DNA of 64,000 bases from NCBI GenBank assembly GCA_964430225.1, contig CAYSFE010000001.1, positions 114,364-178,363 on the forward strand, in the 5' to 3' direction. Below are positions 35,409 to 43,446 of this stretch, one piece after another. Numbering within the stretch: the first letter of the stretch is position 1; every line of letters begins with the position of its first letter. Made by a program: the position numbers and the translations under genes. The notes beneath the pieces are model-generated. The model was not told the origin of the DNA, searched no databases, and saw only the letters and a list, made by a program, of their open reading frames with translations. Origin of the DNA: CAYSFE01 sp964430225 (GTDB taxonomy: Bacteria; Patescibacteriota; Dojkabacteria; GCA-016699595; JBAXKR01).

Positions 35409-35996
35409 TTAAGATACAGTAATTCTCTCAATTCTGCTAATTACTATTTTCTCACCAAGTTTTGCAAGCATTTCATTATATAGATCTTTGATTTTCTTAG
35501 AGTTATCTTTTATCCAAGGTTGTTCCATCAATACAACTTCTTCATAGAATTTTGATAGTTTTCCTTCTGCAATCTTTTCAGCAATGTTTTGTGGTTTACC
35601 AGTCTTTTTTACTTCCTCAACATATATTGCTTTTTCTTTAGCAAGTACATCAGCAGGAACATCTTCTATCTTAATATATGTAGGATTTTGAGAAGCTACT
35701 TGCATAGCAAGCTCTTTAGCAAACTCTTGGAAATCTTTTCCTTGACTTACAAAGTCTGTTTCAGACATAACTATAGCAAGTCCAAGTAATTGACCATTAT
35801 GTAAGTATGTACCAATCCATCCATGTTCAGATGTTTTATCTGATCTCTTAGATAGCTTAGCAATACCTTTCTTTCTTAATATTTCATATGCTTTCTCAAT
35901 ATCACCCTTAGCTTCTTCAAGAGCTGATTTACAGTCAGCAAAACCAACACTAGATCTTTCCCTTAGTTGTTTAACTAGATTCATATCTATTGCCAT
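35409..35996 (-). CDS. tsf: Elongation factor Ts
   Basis: EF-Ts exchanges GDP on EF-Tu. It begins with VKQLRERSSVGFADCKSALEEAKGD, given here by its key SVGFADCK core, followed by HNGQLLGLAIVMSETDFV and a compact dimerisation part. At 195 aa it is the short form also seen in Thermus. A strong SD, AGGAGGT, lies 5 nt before the ATG, unusual for this window. Confidence 0.95.
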   Translation of the reverse strand: MAIDMNLVKQLRERSSVGFADCKSALEEAKGDIEKAYEILRKKGIAKLSKRSDKTSEHGWIGTYLHNGQLLGLAIVMSETDFVSQGKDFQEFAKELAMQVASQNPTYIKIEDVPADVLAKEKAIYVEEVKKTGKPQNIAEKIAEGKLSKFYEEVVLMEQPWIKDNSKKIKDLYNEMLAKLGEKIVISRIERITVS

Positions 35997-36033
35997 ATCT
36001 ACCTCCTATTTGTGAATTTATGTATATATATTA

Positions 36034-37029
36034 TTATTTAGTAGCTTTTTTTGCTACTTTTTTTGTTACTGCTTTCTTTGGAGCTGCTTTCTTAGCAGGT
36101 GTAGCCTTTTTAGCTACAGCTTTTACTGTTTTCTTAACTGTCTTTACTTCTTTAACTTCTTCTTTTTTTACAACTTTTTCAACAGGTTTTACCTTAGCAA
36201 CTTCTTTTTGTACTCTTACTCTTACCTTTTTAGCTTTTACAACTTCTTCAACTTTCTTAACAATCTTTTTAACTTCTACTTTAGAATAGTCTTTTTGTAC
36301 ATGTTTTACTCCATTTCCTTTATTTCCATTCTTAACAGCGTCTCCAATTAATCCCATTATCATTTTGATAGCACTTAATGCATCATCATTTGTAAATATT
36401 GGATAAGTTACAACTGAAGGATCAGTATTTGTGTCTATTAATCCTACTGTAACGATATTTAGTTCATCAGCTTCTAATATTACTGATTTTTCAAATGTTG
36501 GATCTACTACTACGATAAGTTTTGGAAGATATTCCATTGTCTTGATTCCACCGTATAGTCTATCTAATCTCATCCACTCTTTTTTCATCCAAGAAATTTC
36601 TTGCTTTGTTCTACCTTCAATTCCAGTTTCAAAATCTGATTCTAGTTTTCTTAATCTATCTAAACTTTTCTTAACATGTTTGAAGTTTGTTAACAGTCCT
36701 CCTACCCATCTATGTGTTACATAGAAAGCACCTGCATCTTTAGCAACAGCTTCTACAATATCTTTAGCTTGATTCTTAGTTCCAACTATTAATACATTTC
36801 CAAATGAAGCTGCTTTAGCAATTTCAGCTAATGAAACATTAAGAGATTCAATAGTTTTATTTACGTCTATTATATGAATTCCATTTCTAGCACCAAAGAT
36901 AAAGCTCTTAGCTTTAGGATTCCATTTATTAGTCTGATGACCAAAATGCACTCCAGCCTTTAAAAAATCCTTGTAGTCAGGTAGAGTTGGTGAATATTTA
37001 ACTACTTTTACTTCTTTAGTTACTTCCAT
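36034..37029 (-). CDS. rpsB: Ribosomal protein uS2 with long basic C-terminal tail
   Basis: The uS2 core covers residues ~15-235: DFLKAGVHFGHQTNKWNPK, GIHIIDVNKTIESL, VTHRWVGGLLTNF and GLIDTNTDPSVVTYPI. After it comes a tail of about 95 residues rich in Lys, Val and Ala, with repeated VKK/VEEV and finally AKKATPAKKAAPKKA. Such a histone-H1-like tail is not normal for uS2 and is probably disordered and RNA-binding. rpsB leads the operon rpsB-tsf-frr-rseP-rpsU. Confidence 0.96.
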   Translation of the reverse strand: MEVTKEVKVVKYSPTLPDYKDFLKAGVHFGHQTNKWNPKAKSFIFGARNGIHIIDVNKTIESLNVSLAEIAKAASFGNVLIVGTKNQAKDIVEAVAKDAGAFYVTHRWVGGLLTNFKHVKKSLDRLRKLESDFETGIEGRTKQEISWMKKEWMRLDRLYGGIKTMEYLPKLIVVVDPTFEKSVILEADELNIVTVGLIDTNTDPSVVTYPIFTNDDALSAIKMIMGLIGDAVKNGNKGNGVKHVQKDYSKVEVKKIVKKVEEVVKAKKVRVRVQKEVAKVKPVEKVVKKEEVKEVKTVKKTVKAVAKKATPAKKAAPKKAVTKKVAKKATK

Positions 37030-37065
37030 ATAAAAATTTGATATATAAATATAAAGACGAATTCA

Positions 37066-37093
37066 ATTATATCAGTTGACAGCATATATTCAA
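37066..37093 (-). promoter_or_regulatory. Promoter of the rpsB operon
   Basis: Minus strand TTGAAT (37088-37093), 16 nt, TATAAT (37066-37071). The predicted transcript starts about 30 nt before the rpsB ATG. Confidence 0.62.
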
Positions 37094-37172
37094 GGGGAAA
37101 GGGCTTTAAACTTGAATTAATATGACTATTTTTAAGCTTTCCAATTTTAAAACTATAATTTTACTAATTACA

Positions 37173-37433
37173 TCAATTAATTGTAGTACTATCAGGCCCT
37201 ATTATTCCATAATCAGTATCATCGGTACTTATTTCTACAAATGGAAATGCAACAATTCCCTTTCTAATTATCTCTCCTTTTTCATTATAGACAACATCAA
37301 GCTCTATTGCTTGATCTGTATCTGGTAATTCAAAACCATTAGGAACTTGACCATAACATCTCTCACCATCTATAAGAACTACAACAAGAGTATCCTTTAT
37401 AGATTCAAAATCATTAATAGGTTCTTCAGGCAA
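37173..37433 (-). CDS. Small acidic hypothetical protein (86 aa)
   Basis: The frame encodes an acidic beta-rich protein (DTLVVVLIDGERCYGQVPNG, LDVVYNEKGEIIRKGIV). No ATG exists in frame after the upstream stop, so the start must be TTG at 37433 or another rare codon. TATAAT on the minus strand at 37460-37465 provides a possible promoter. A plus-strand frame at 37122-37328 covers the same DNA but has less plausible composition. Function is unknown. Confidence 0.55.
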   Translation of the reverse strand: MPEEPINDFESIKDTLVVVLIDGERCYGQVPNGFELPDTDQAIELDVVYNEKGEIIRKGIVAFPFVEISTDDTDYGIIGPDSTTIN

Positions 37434-37513
37434 TAGATCAAAAACATAATAATGGAGAGATTATACTCTTTAAAAGAGATTACTTAAATTTTCAGAATCT
37501 ATTTTATATATAA

Positions 37514-37969
37514 TCAATCAACTATTTCTTGAGGCTTAAGATCTGATAAATAAAGCCCCAGCCTATTCATTATTTTTCTTACTAGTTCAACTCTACCTTC
37601 ATGTGATAACCCTCTTATGCCTTTTACTTTTTCTACAGCCCTAGCTCCTTTTCCAATAACAACATCTTCTTTTTCGGCTATACTTCTCAAGTAATTCCTT
37701 TCTAGTGCGTCTCTTTCTTGACTTCCGTTTTGAGGTAGAGGTTTAGTTAAGCGTCCAAGTAGAATTTTTAACATTTCCCATCGACTCTTTCCTTTTTGTT
37801 CTCCAAACTGAACATCTACAGGAGCGTTTAATTCGCCTAGAAAGGTTTCTACTGCACTATCAAGACCCTTTTCATCATTCATTCTCTCTCTTACTTTTGC
37901 AACTTTTTTCTCAGCCTCACTCCCTGCATAAACCATTTGATCAGGTGTAACTTGATCAGCTAATGCCAT
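37514..37969 (-). CDS. Hypothetical helical protein (151 aa)
   Basis: This soluble, mainly helical protein is not recognised. It contains charged stretches (GSEAEKKVAKVRERMNDEKG, RAVEKVKGIRGLSHEGRVEL) and no membrane segment. An alternative ATG at 37978 adds three residues. An extended -10 (TGGTATAAT, minus strand, 38000-38008) lies about 30 nt upstream, with TTGACA further away at a suboptimal 21-nt distance. It appears to be a single-gene unit after dprA. Confidence 0.72.
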   Translation of the reverse strand: MALADQVTPDQMVYAGSEAEKKVAKVRERMNDEKGLDSAVETFLGELNAPVDVQFGEQKGKSRWEMLKILLGRLTKPLPQNGSQERDALERNYLRSIAEKEDVVIGKGARAVEKVKGIRGLSHEGRVELVRKIMNRLGLYLSDLKPQEIVD

Positions 37970-38021
37970 GTTTAACATCCTAAAATATTAATATCCGGGA
38001 TTATACCACTTTCAAAAACTA

Positions 38022-38684
38022 CTATATGTCAAATATTACTTCATTGGGATAAATTACTAACCTACCCATATATCTTTGTATTAGATAGTTATTCCCTCTC
38101 CCTTTCTCCTCATATATATCTCTTGGAACTGTATAGATTTCCCTATCTTGTTCAAATGCTAACTTAGCACTAATCATACTTCCGCTATCTATTTCACATT
38201 CAGGAATAAAGAGTTTTGCCGAGAGTCCTGTAATTATCCTATTTCTAAAATAGAAGTTTTGTTTAGTCAGAGATGATCCTTCTTCATACTCTGAAATTAA
38301 TAGTCCACCACTATCTAAAATACTCTCTGATAAAGGTATTGATGATTTAGGGTATATATTCTCTATTGAAGATGGAAGTACTGCTATTACTTTTCCTTTA
38401 TTCTCTATTGCTACTTCATGACATAAACTGTCTATACCTAATGCAAGTCCACTAACAATTACATGTCCATTTTCTACAAAATATTTTGTAAATTCTTTAG
38501 TGATTTGAATTCCTTTCTTACTTACCTTTCTACTTCCTACAATGGAAATATTCTTTTCACTATCTTTAAGAAGCTCTATGTTTCCTTTAAGATAAAGGAT
38601 TTTAGGGGGATCATATATTTCTTTTAATGAAAGTGGATAGATAGAAGAATATATATCTATCTTGATTACTTTTTCTTTATACAT
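38022..38684 (-). CDS. dprA: DNA-processing protein DprA, minimal Rossmann form
   Basis: DprA binds incoming single-stranded DNA and loads RecA during transformation. The Rossmann-like core is present: YPLSLKEIYDPPKILYLKGN, ISIVGSRKVSKKG, VIVSGLALGIDSLCHEVA, FYFRNRIITGLS and AKLAFEQDREIYTVPRD. At 220 aa it lacks both the N-terminal SAM-like domain and the C-terminal winged helix of typical 280-380-aa members. The ATG overlaps the PBP2 stop (TAATG). Confidence 0.92.
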   Translation of the reverse strand: MYKEKVIKIDIYSSIYPLSLKEIYDPPKILYLKGNIELLKDSEKNISIVGSRKVSKKGIQITKEFTKYFVENGHVIVSGLALGIDSLCHEVAIENKGKVIAVLPSSIENIYPKSSIPLSESILDSGGLLISEYEEGSSLTKQNFYFRNRIITGLSAKLFIPECEIDSGSMISAKLAFEQDREIYTVPRDIYEEKGRGNNYLIQRYMGRLVIYPNEVIFDI

Positions 38685-40372
38685 TACTTTTTGAAAGTTG
38701 ATTCTATGACTTCAGTACTATTAAATCCCCATGAACCACCTCTTAGAAATACTGCAAATGAGTATTCTGGGTCTTCATATGGCCAAAACCCTGTTGAAAA
38801 AGAGTTAGCAGCGGACGAAGGCCCTACTTCAGATGATCCAGTCTTAGCAGCAAAGTTTGGTGTAAGTTTATTTAGTTTGTATGCAGAACCATCAGTAACA
38901 GCTTGTCTCATACCTTTCTTAATATCCAGATATATATTTTTATCTACTTTAGAATCTACAAATATGGAAGGAACATATGTAAATGTTTTAGATGACCTAA
39001 CACCTAAATGAGGGGTATATGTAATTCCTTCATTAGCTACATTCGAAGATATATTCATTAGTTGAATTAGGGTAATCCTATTTAGTCCCTGCCCTATTGC
39101 TGTATTACAGCTATCACCATAGTACCAAGCAGAATTTTCTAATTTCTTTTTTAATTCACGAGTAGCCACACTACTTTTAATTTCTTCTTTTAAATCAATA
39201 TCTGATTTGGAACTAAGGTTAAGTTTATCTGTATATATATTTAATTTATCTATTCCCATTTTAAGCATATTTGTACAAAAGAATACGTTACTAGATTTAG
39301 CAATGGCTCTATATAGATCAACATTACCTAAGACACTTTCCTCAGCTTCACAAAATATCTCTCCTCTATCTGATAGTTTCATACATCCTTCTGAATTAAC
39401 AACTGTCTTTGTATCTATTGTTTTACTATCAAGTAAAGCTAAAGCAACAACAGGTTTAAATGTAGATCCTATTGGCTGTGGTAATGATACAACTTTGTTT
39501 ATGAGAGGAAGATTAGGATCAGATAAGAGTTTTTCATATTCTTTCTTAGGTAGGAAAGATGAAAACATATTTGTATCAAATCCTGGATAACTTACCATTG
39601 CAAGAATCTCACCATTCTTTACATTTGATATTACAGCAGCTCCTGCACCCAACCCTTCTTTCTTAAGTTTAGCTTCTAAAGAAGAATATAGCTTTTGCTG
39701 TAAAGATATATCTATACTTAAATATATATCTTCTCCATTTATGGGTTCTACTACTTGACCAGAAGAAGCTATGTATCCATTAGTTCCAGAAAGTATTTGA
39801 TCATATGTTCTCTCTATTCCAAACTTTCCTACTTCTATATCAGGTAAACTTTCAGAGGTATATCCAACTACATGAGACAATATATATGGATACACATATT
39901 TTCTTTTAAAGAAAGTAGTGACTTTGATTCCTGGTAATTCATCTTTCTTAGCTGATATCTTTAATACTTGATCTCTTTCTATACTTGGAACAAGAAGTAA
40001 ATCTTTAAAACGTATTTCTTTATCCTCTTTTACCGTTTTCTCTTTAAAATTTTCTATTAGATCTTCTTTATTTATCCCAACAATATCAGCAATCTTCCCT
40101 ACAATATCTAATCCCTCAGAAGAACTAACTAGAGTATTATCAAAGATTACTTTGTATCCAGGTTCATTGTATGCAAGTAAAACTCCATTCCTATCATATA
40201 TATTTCCTCTTTGCGCTACTAAAGTTTCTGACTTTTGATCAACAAAACTTGAAAGTTGATTCTCCTCATATGCATTACTTACCTGGAGTTTAAATATACT
40301 TATCCAAAGAAATATCCCAATAACGAGTATTAGGGCAAAGGAAAGAAGTGATTTTAAAATATATTTAATCAT
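38684..40372 (-). CDS. mrdA: Penicillin-binding protein 2 (rod-system transpeptidase)
   Basis: This is the class B PBP that cross-links peptidoglycan during elongation. It has an N-terminal anchor (residues 8-28), a pedestal domain starting VAQRGNIYDRNGVLLAYN, and a transpeptidase domain with STFK (303-306), SSN (360-362) and KTG (AAKTGSSEVG). Length is 562 aa. It follows the mreBCD-like genes, the expected rod-complex order, though I see no rodA in the window. The start overlaps the mreD-like stop by 8 nt. Confidence 0.94.
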   Translation of the reverse strand: MIKYILKSLLSFALILVIGIFLWISIFKLQVSNAYEENQLSSFVDQKSETLVAQRGNIYDRNGVLLAYNEPGYKVIFDNTLVSSSEGLDIVGKIADIVGINKEDLIENFKEKTVKEDKEIRFKDLLLVPSIERDQVLKISAKKDELPGIKVTTFFKRKYVYPYILSHVVGYTSESLPDIEVGKFGIERTYDQILSGTNGYIASSGQVVEPINGEDIYLSIDISLQQKLYSSLEAKLKKEGLGAGAAVISNVKNGEILAMVSYPGFDTNMFSSFLPKKEYEKLLSDPNLPLINKVVSLPQPIGSTFKPVVALALLDSKTIDTKTVVNSEGCMKLSDRGEIFCEAEESVLGNVDLYRAIAKSSNVFFCTNMLKMGIDKLNIYTDKLNLSSKSDIDLKEEIKSSVATRELKKKLENSAWYYGDSCNTAIGQGLNRITLIQLMNISSNVANEGITYTPHLGVRSSKTFTYVPSIFVDSKVDKNIYLDIKKGMRQAVTDGSAYKLNKLTPNFAAKTGSSEVGPSSAANSFSTGFWPYEDPEYSFAVFLRGGSWGFNSTEVIESTFKK

Positions 40373-40784
40373 TTAATTTGAAATATATTCTCTGTAACAA
40401 AATATTTATGAGAGTAAATATGATTAACTCAAATATATTTAGTCCAAATGTAAGGTATGAATATATTAATAAAACAAAATATATATAGACTGCTCTTAAT
40501 ATATTCTTATCAAAAAGTGTCACAAACTTAGGAAAGATATATTCAGAGAGTAAACAGACAATAACAACAAGACCTAAAGGCAAATATATATTTATACCTA
40601 AAATGTATAGTAGACAGAGGGATACAGCTATTAATCCTACTTTTAAATTGTCGATATCAAAGATAAATAAAACTGTGAGAAGGAAAAAGAATAGGTACTT
40701 TTCAAAAAGGAAATTACCATGGAATATTATTAATAATATTAGAGAAAGAAGGAATAAAAAGATTTTAAATATCTTCTTTATCAT
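40365..40784 (-). CDS. mreD: MreD-like small membrane protein
   Basis: A 139-aa protein with four or five hydrophobic segments and little polar sequence. Position between mreC and PBP2 and length point to MreD, the rod-complex membrane subunit. Sequence signatures of MreD are too weak to rely on, so the call is mainly contextual. Confidence 0.65.
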   Translation of the reverse strand: MIKKIFKIFLFLLSLILLIIFHGNFLFEKYLFFFLLTVLFIFDIDNLKVGLIAVSLCLLYILGINIYLPLGLVVIVCLLSEYIFPKFVTLFDKNILRAVYIYFVLLIYSYLTFGLNIFELIIFTLINILLQRIYFKLND

Positions 40785-41560
40785 TTTGAGAGTATTACAA
40801 AAACTAAATCTAGTTTTGAATAATCAAGAGATCTAGTTATCACAACATCTTTATTAAATCCATTTTGAGAATTTCTAATCTCGCTCACTTCCCCTATTAT
40901 GAGGTTCTTCATTACATCTGTATTACTTGAATCAGTAACAATTAGATCTCCAACTTTTATAATTTCTCCAGGTAAAACTAAACTCATAATGAGTTCATTA
41001 CTAGAATTAAGAGTAAGGTTTCCCTTAGCACTTAAGTCTTTATTTGTAACAATATATGAGTATTTATTGGAAGATAGTAATGTGACTTGTGATTTACTCT
41101 CTCCTACTTCACTTACTTTACCAACTAAAAAGTCATTAAGTACTACAGCATTACCAACAGCTACCCCACTACTTTTTCCTACATTAATAGTGATCTCACT
41201 TGGAGTTAAATAGTTGTTCATACCAGTAACACCTGCCAACACTTTATTCTCCTTACTTGTTTCTTTTGAATTTAACTGAGATTTTAATTTCTCATTTTCA
41301 ATTTCTAAACTTTGTAATTTAGAAAGTTTCGAAAGTAAATCAAGATTTTCTTTTTTAAGAGTTTCATTCTCTTCCCTATATACTCCTAGTCTATCAACAA
41401 CTTCACTTACAACAGATACTCTTTTAGAAATAGAAAATAAATAACTATCGATAGTATTTGTATCGATATTTATTACACCAATTACGGTAAGAAAGAGAAA
41501 AGAGAGGAAACAAACGAGAAACAGTATTGCTATCTTTTTAATGTTAAGTGTATTTTTCAT
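40781..41560 (-). CDS. mreC: Rod shape-determining protein MreC
   Basis: MreC links cytoplasmic MreB to PBP2. It has a short cytoplasmic N-terminus, one membrane segment (residues ~10-30), a coiled coil (LKKENLDLLSKLSKLQSLEI) and two extracytoplasmic beta barrels with VGKSSGVAVGNAVVLNDFLVG and LIIGEVSEI. Length is 259 aa. It starts one base into the mreB stop and overlaps the next gene by 4 nt. Confidence 0.93.
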   Translation of the reverse strand: MKNTLNIKKIAILFLVCFLSFLFLTVIGVINIDTNTIDSYLFSISKRVSVVSEVVDRLGVYREENETLKKENLDLLSKLSKLQSLEIENEKLKSQLNSKETSKENKVLAGVTGMNNYLTPSEITINVGKSSGVAVGNAVVLNDFLVGKVSEVGESKSQVTLLSSNKYSYIVTNKDLSAKGNLTLNSSNELIMSLVLPGEIIKVGDLIVTDSSNTDVMKNLIIGEVSEIRNSQNGFNKDVVITRSLDYSKLDLVFVILSK

Positions 41561-42633
41561 TAGTCAATTTTGTAGTCTTCTTCTTTCAATTGTAGCTTTT
41601 TAAATAGATCTATTTGATCTAGTACCATATTACATCCTTTGACTACAGATGTAATTGGATCTTGTGCAATATGTACAGGAGTATTAAGTTTTGATTCAAA
41701 GAATTTATCTATACCATATAGCATGGCACCACCTCCAGCCATCATTATTCCACTTCCTAATAGATCAGATAATATTTCAGGAGGAGCTTCTTCAAGTGCT
41801 GCTTTAGCAGCAGCGGCTATTTGATTTAGTACAACAAGTAAAGCTTCTCTTACTTCACTACTACTTATCTCTATAGTCTTAGGAAGTCCTGAAAGTAAAT
41901 CACGACCAGAAACATTTGAAACCGTTTCTTTAGAGAGAGGAAATGCAGATCCAATTTTAATTTTAAGTTCCTCTGCTGTTCTCTCTCCAATTAATAGCGC
42001 ATATTTATTCTTAATATATTCTACAATAGCTTCGTCCATTTCATCTCCTGCAATCCTAATAGTTTTATCTATTACTATTCCCCCTAGAGATAATATAGCT
42101 ATATCGCTAGTTCCTCCTCCAATATCTATGATCATACATCCACGTGCTTCACTAATCTTTAGCCCTGATCCTATTGCTGCTGCTACTGGTTCTTCTATGG
42201 TGTATGCAGCTCTTGCTCCTGCTGAAAGAGCTGCATCAATCACTGCTTTTGCTTCTACTTCAGTAACAGAAGATGGAATACCAATTACTACTCGAGGACG
42301 AGGTAATTTAAATCCTTTTGTATGTAGATGAATCTTTTCAATGAAATATTTAAGCATTGCTTCTGTAGATTCGAAGTCTTGAATTACACCATCTCTTAAT
42401 GGTCTCATGGCTACAACATTTGCAGGAGTTCTACCAATCATTTTTTTTGCTTCATTACCAACAGCAAGTACTTGATTAGTATCACGATTAATAGCGACAA
42501 CTGAAGGTTCTTGAGCAACAATACCAATACCTTTAACAGATACAAGTGTAGAAGAAGTACCTAAGTCTATACCGACATCATATGTGATTTTAGAAAGTAT
42601 GCGGTCAATAATATTAAGATTCATAGACAGCAT
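41560..42633 (-). CDS. mreB: Actin-like cell shape protein MreB
   Basis: MreB is the bacterial actin that guides lateral wall synthesis. It has phosphate-1 YDVGIDLGTSSTLV, the catalytic-Glu motif IEEPVAAAIGSG, phosphate-2 MIIDIGGGTSDIAIL and adenosine GIMMAGGGAMLYGID. Length (357 aa) is normal. An in-frame ATG at 42624 is an alternative start. It precedes mreC, and rpmB lies upstream on the same strand. A divergent second copy is at 50598-51569. Confidence 0.97.
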   Translation of the reverse strand: MLSMNLNIIDRILSKITYDVGIDLGTSSTLVSVKGIGIVAQEPSVVAINRDTNQVLAVGNEAKKMIGRTPANVVAMRPLRDGVIQDFESTEAMLKYFIEKIHLHTKGFKLPRPRVVIGIPSSVTEVEAKAVIDAALSAGARAAYTIEEPVAAAIGSGLKISEARGCMIIDIGGGTSDIAILSLGGIVIDKTIRIAGDEMDEAIVEYIKNKYALLIGERTAEELKIKIGSAFPLSKETVSNVSGRDLLSGLPKTIEISSSEVREALLVVLNQIAAAAKAALEEAPPEILSDLLGSGIMMAGGGAMLYGIDKFFESKLNTPVHIAQDPITSVVKGCNMVLDQIDLFKKLQLKEEDYKID

Positions 42634-42662
42634 ATATCAGAAAGGAGAAATACAATCAATGA

Positions 42663-42878
42663 TTAAGCTAAAGCTTCAGCTTTAATTTTTTTGTAGAATT
42701 TCATAGAAACCCAGACAGTCTTTGGAGTACCATCTTCCACAATCTTAAGTCTTCTAAGATTTGGTTTCCATTTTCTTTTGGTTGCAGGTGCTCTATATTC
42801 CCATCCACCACCGTATTGATGCTTTCTGCTATTTCCAAAAGATGTAGTTTTTCCTGTAATATAACATTCTTTTCCCAT
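42663..42878 (-). CDS. rpmB: Ribosomal protein bL28
   Basis: MGKECYITGKTTSFGNSRK and TKRKWKPNLRRLKI identify bL28. The ATG at 42878 (71 aa) is preferred to the upstream frame to 42911, which runs into the promoter. A TTGATA-N18-TACAAT promoter ends 10 nt before the start. mreB follows 29 nt later. Confidence 0.94.
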   Translation of the reverse strand: MGKECYITGKTTSFGNSRKHQYGGGWEYRAPATKRKWKPNLRRLKIVEDGTPKTVWVSMKFYKKIKAEALA

Positions 42879-42888
42879 AACGAAGTAG

Positions 42889-42918
42889 ATTGTATCGTAA
42901 ATACCACACATTTATCAA
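42889..42918 (-). promoter_or_regulatory. Promoter of rpmB
   Basis: Minus strand TTGATA (42913-42918), 18 nt, TACAAT (42889-42894). Only 10 nt remain to the ATG, so the transcript would be nearly leaderless. Confidence 0.5.
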
Positions 42919-42992
42919 GGTGTTTCCATATATACCTTTTCAAAGGTGAATATCCTCAATATATATACATAATTAGACTAGCTAAATTCATG

Positions 42993-43020
42993 TTTACTTC
43001 ATTACCTCTAGTGGTATACT
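42993..43020 (+). promoter_or_regulatory. Promoter of the structured RNA
   Basis: TTTACT (42993-42998), 16 nt, TATACT (43015-43020). The expected +1 is 43027, exactly the first base of the closing stem of the RNA. Confidence 0.62.
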
Positions 43021-43026
43021 TTAATT

Positions 43027-43187
43027 AGCTCTGAGGCATCGAAAACGGTCCAGTATAATAAAGACCTTAATAATAACTGAATGGGACAATGTCTTTTTGA
43101 TAGAGCCTCGGTTTTATCAAGGGACGTCCCCCTTACATACGTAAGGCCTTTCAGACTGGAGAAATACTTTGCCTTGGAGCTTTCTAT
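43027..43187 (+). ncRNA. Candidate structured ncRNA, 6S-like layout
   Basis: No reading frame explains this stretch, but it folds well. AGCTCTGAGGC (43027-43037) pairs with GCCTTGGAGCT (43171-43181) over 11 bp with two G-U pairs. After an 11/10-nt internal loop, TCCAGT (43049-43054) pairs with ACTGGA (43155-43160). Inside are local hairpins at 43060-43096 (AAAGAC/GTCTTT), 43097-43120 (TTGATA/TATCAA) and 43131-43146 (CCTTAC/GTAAGG). A promoter places +1 at the first stem base and TTTCTATT follows the last. A closing stem plus an open internal bubble and a 5' CTCTGAG are features of 6S RNA, which sequesters RNA polymerase. The length (~155-160 nt) is slightly short. It lacks signatures of tmRNA, RNase P or SRP RNA. 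Confidence 0.6.
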
Positions 43188-43198
43188 TCGTGTATAAT
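43169..43198 (+). promoter_or_regulatory. Promoter of tRNA-Thr(TGT)
   Basis: TTGCCT (43169-43174), 18 nt, TATAAT (43193-43198), 10 nt before the tRNA. The -35 box is inside the 3' closing stem of the structured RNA. Confidence 0.5.
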
Positions 43199-43208
43199 GT
43201 CATTTGTC

Positions 43209-43283
43209 GCCGAAGTAGCTCAGTGGTAGAGCAACGGTTTTGTAAACCGTGGGTCGCAGGTTCAAATCCTGTCTTCGGCTCCA
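43209..43283 (+). tRNA. tRNA-Thr(TGT)
   Basis: Acceptor GCCGAAG/CTTCGGC, anticodon stem ACGGT/ACCGT with loop TTTGTAA (anticodon TGT), T arm GCAGG-TTCAAAT-CCTGT. CCA is encoded (43281-43283). Confidence 0.97.
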
Positions 43284-43334
43284 TTATTATTCTAATTCCC
43301 TATACATATATAATTTGATAGAATACCTGTTGTT

Positions 43335-43410
43335 GCTGAAATAGCTCAGTTGGTAGAGCATTCCCATGGTAAGGGAAAGGTCTCGGGTTCAAGTCCCGAT
43401 TTCAGCTCCA
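43335..43410 (+). tRNA. tRNA-Thr(GGT)
   Basis: Acceptor GCTGAAA/TTTCAGC, anticodon stem TTCCC/GGGAA with loop ATGGTAA (anticodon GGT), T arm TCGGG-TTCAAGT-CCCGA. CCA is encoded. A second threonine tRNA 51 nt after the first covers ACC/ACU codons. Confidence 0.97.
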
Positions 43411-43446
43411 CTTATCTCTCTCCCCTATTTTTGATATATTAATTAA

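Noticed and set aside
37122..37328. Plus-strand 68-aa frame
   Set aside because: Composition is poor (Ile/Ser/Thr/Tyr run) and the minus-strand frame over the same DNA looks more protein-like.
43121..43130. GGGACGTCCC palindrome as an operator site
   Set aside because: It lies inside the structured RNA and forms one of its short hairpins. There is no second copy near a promoter.
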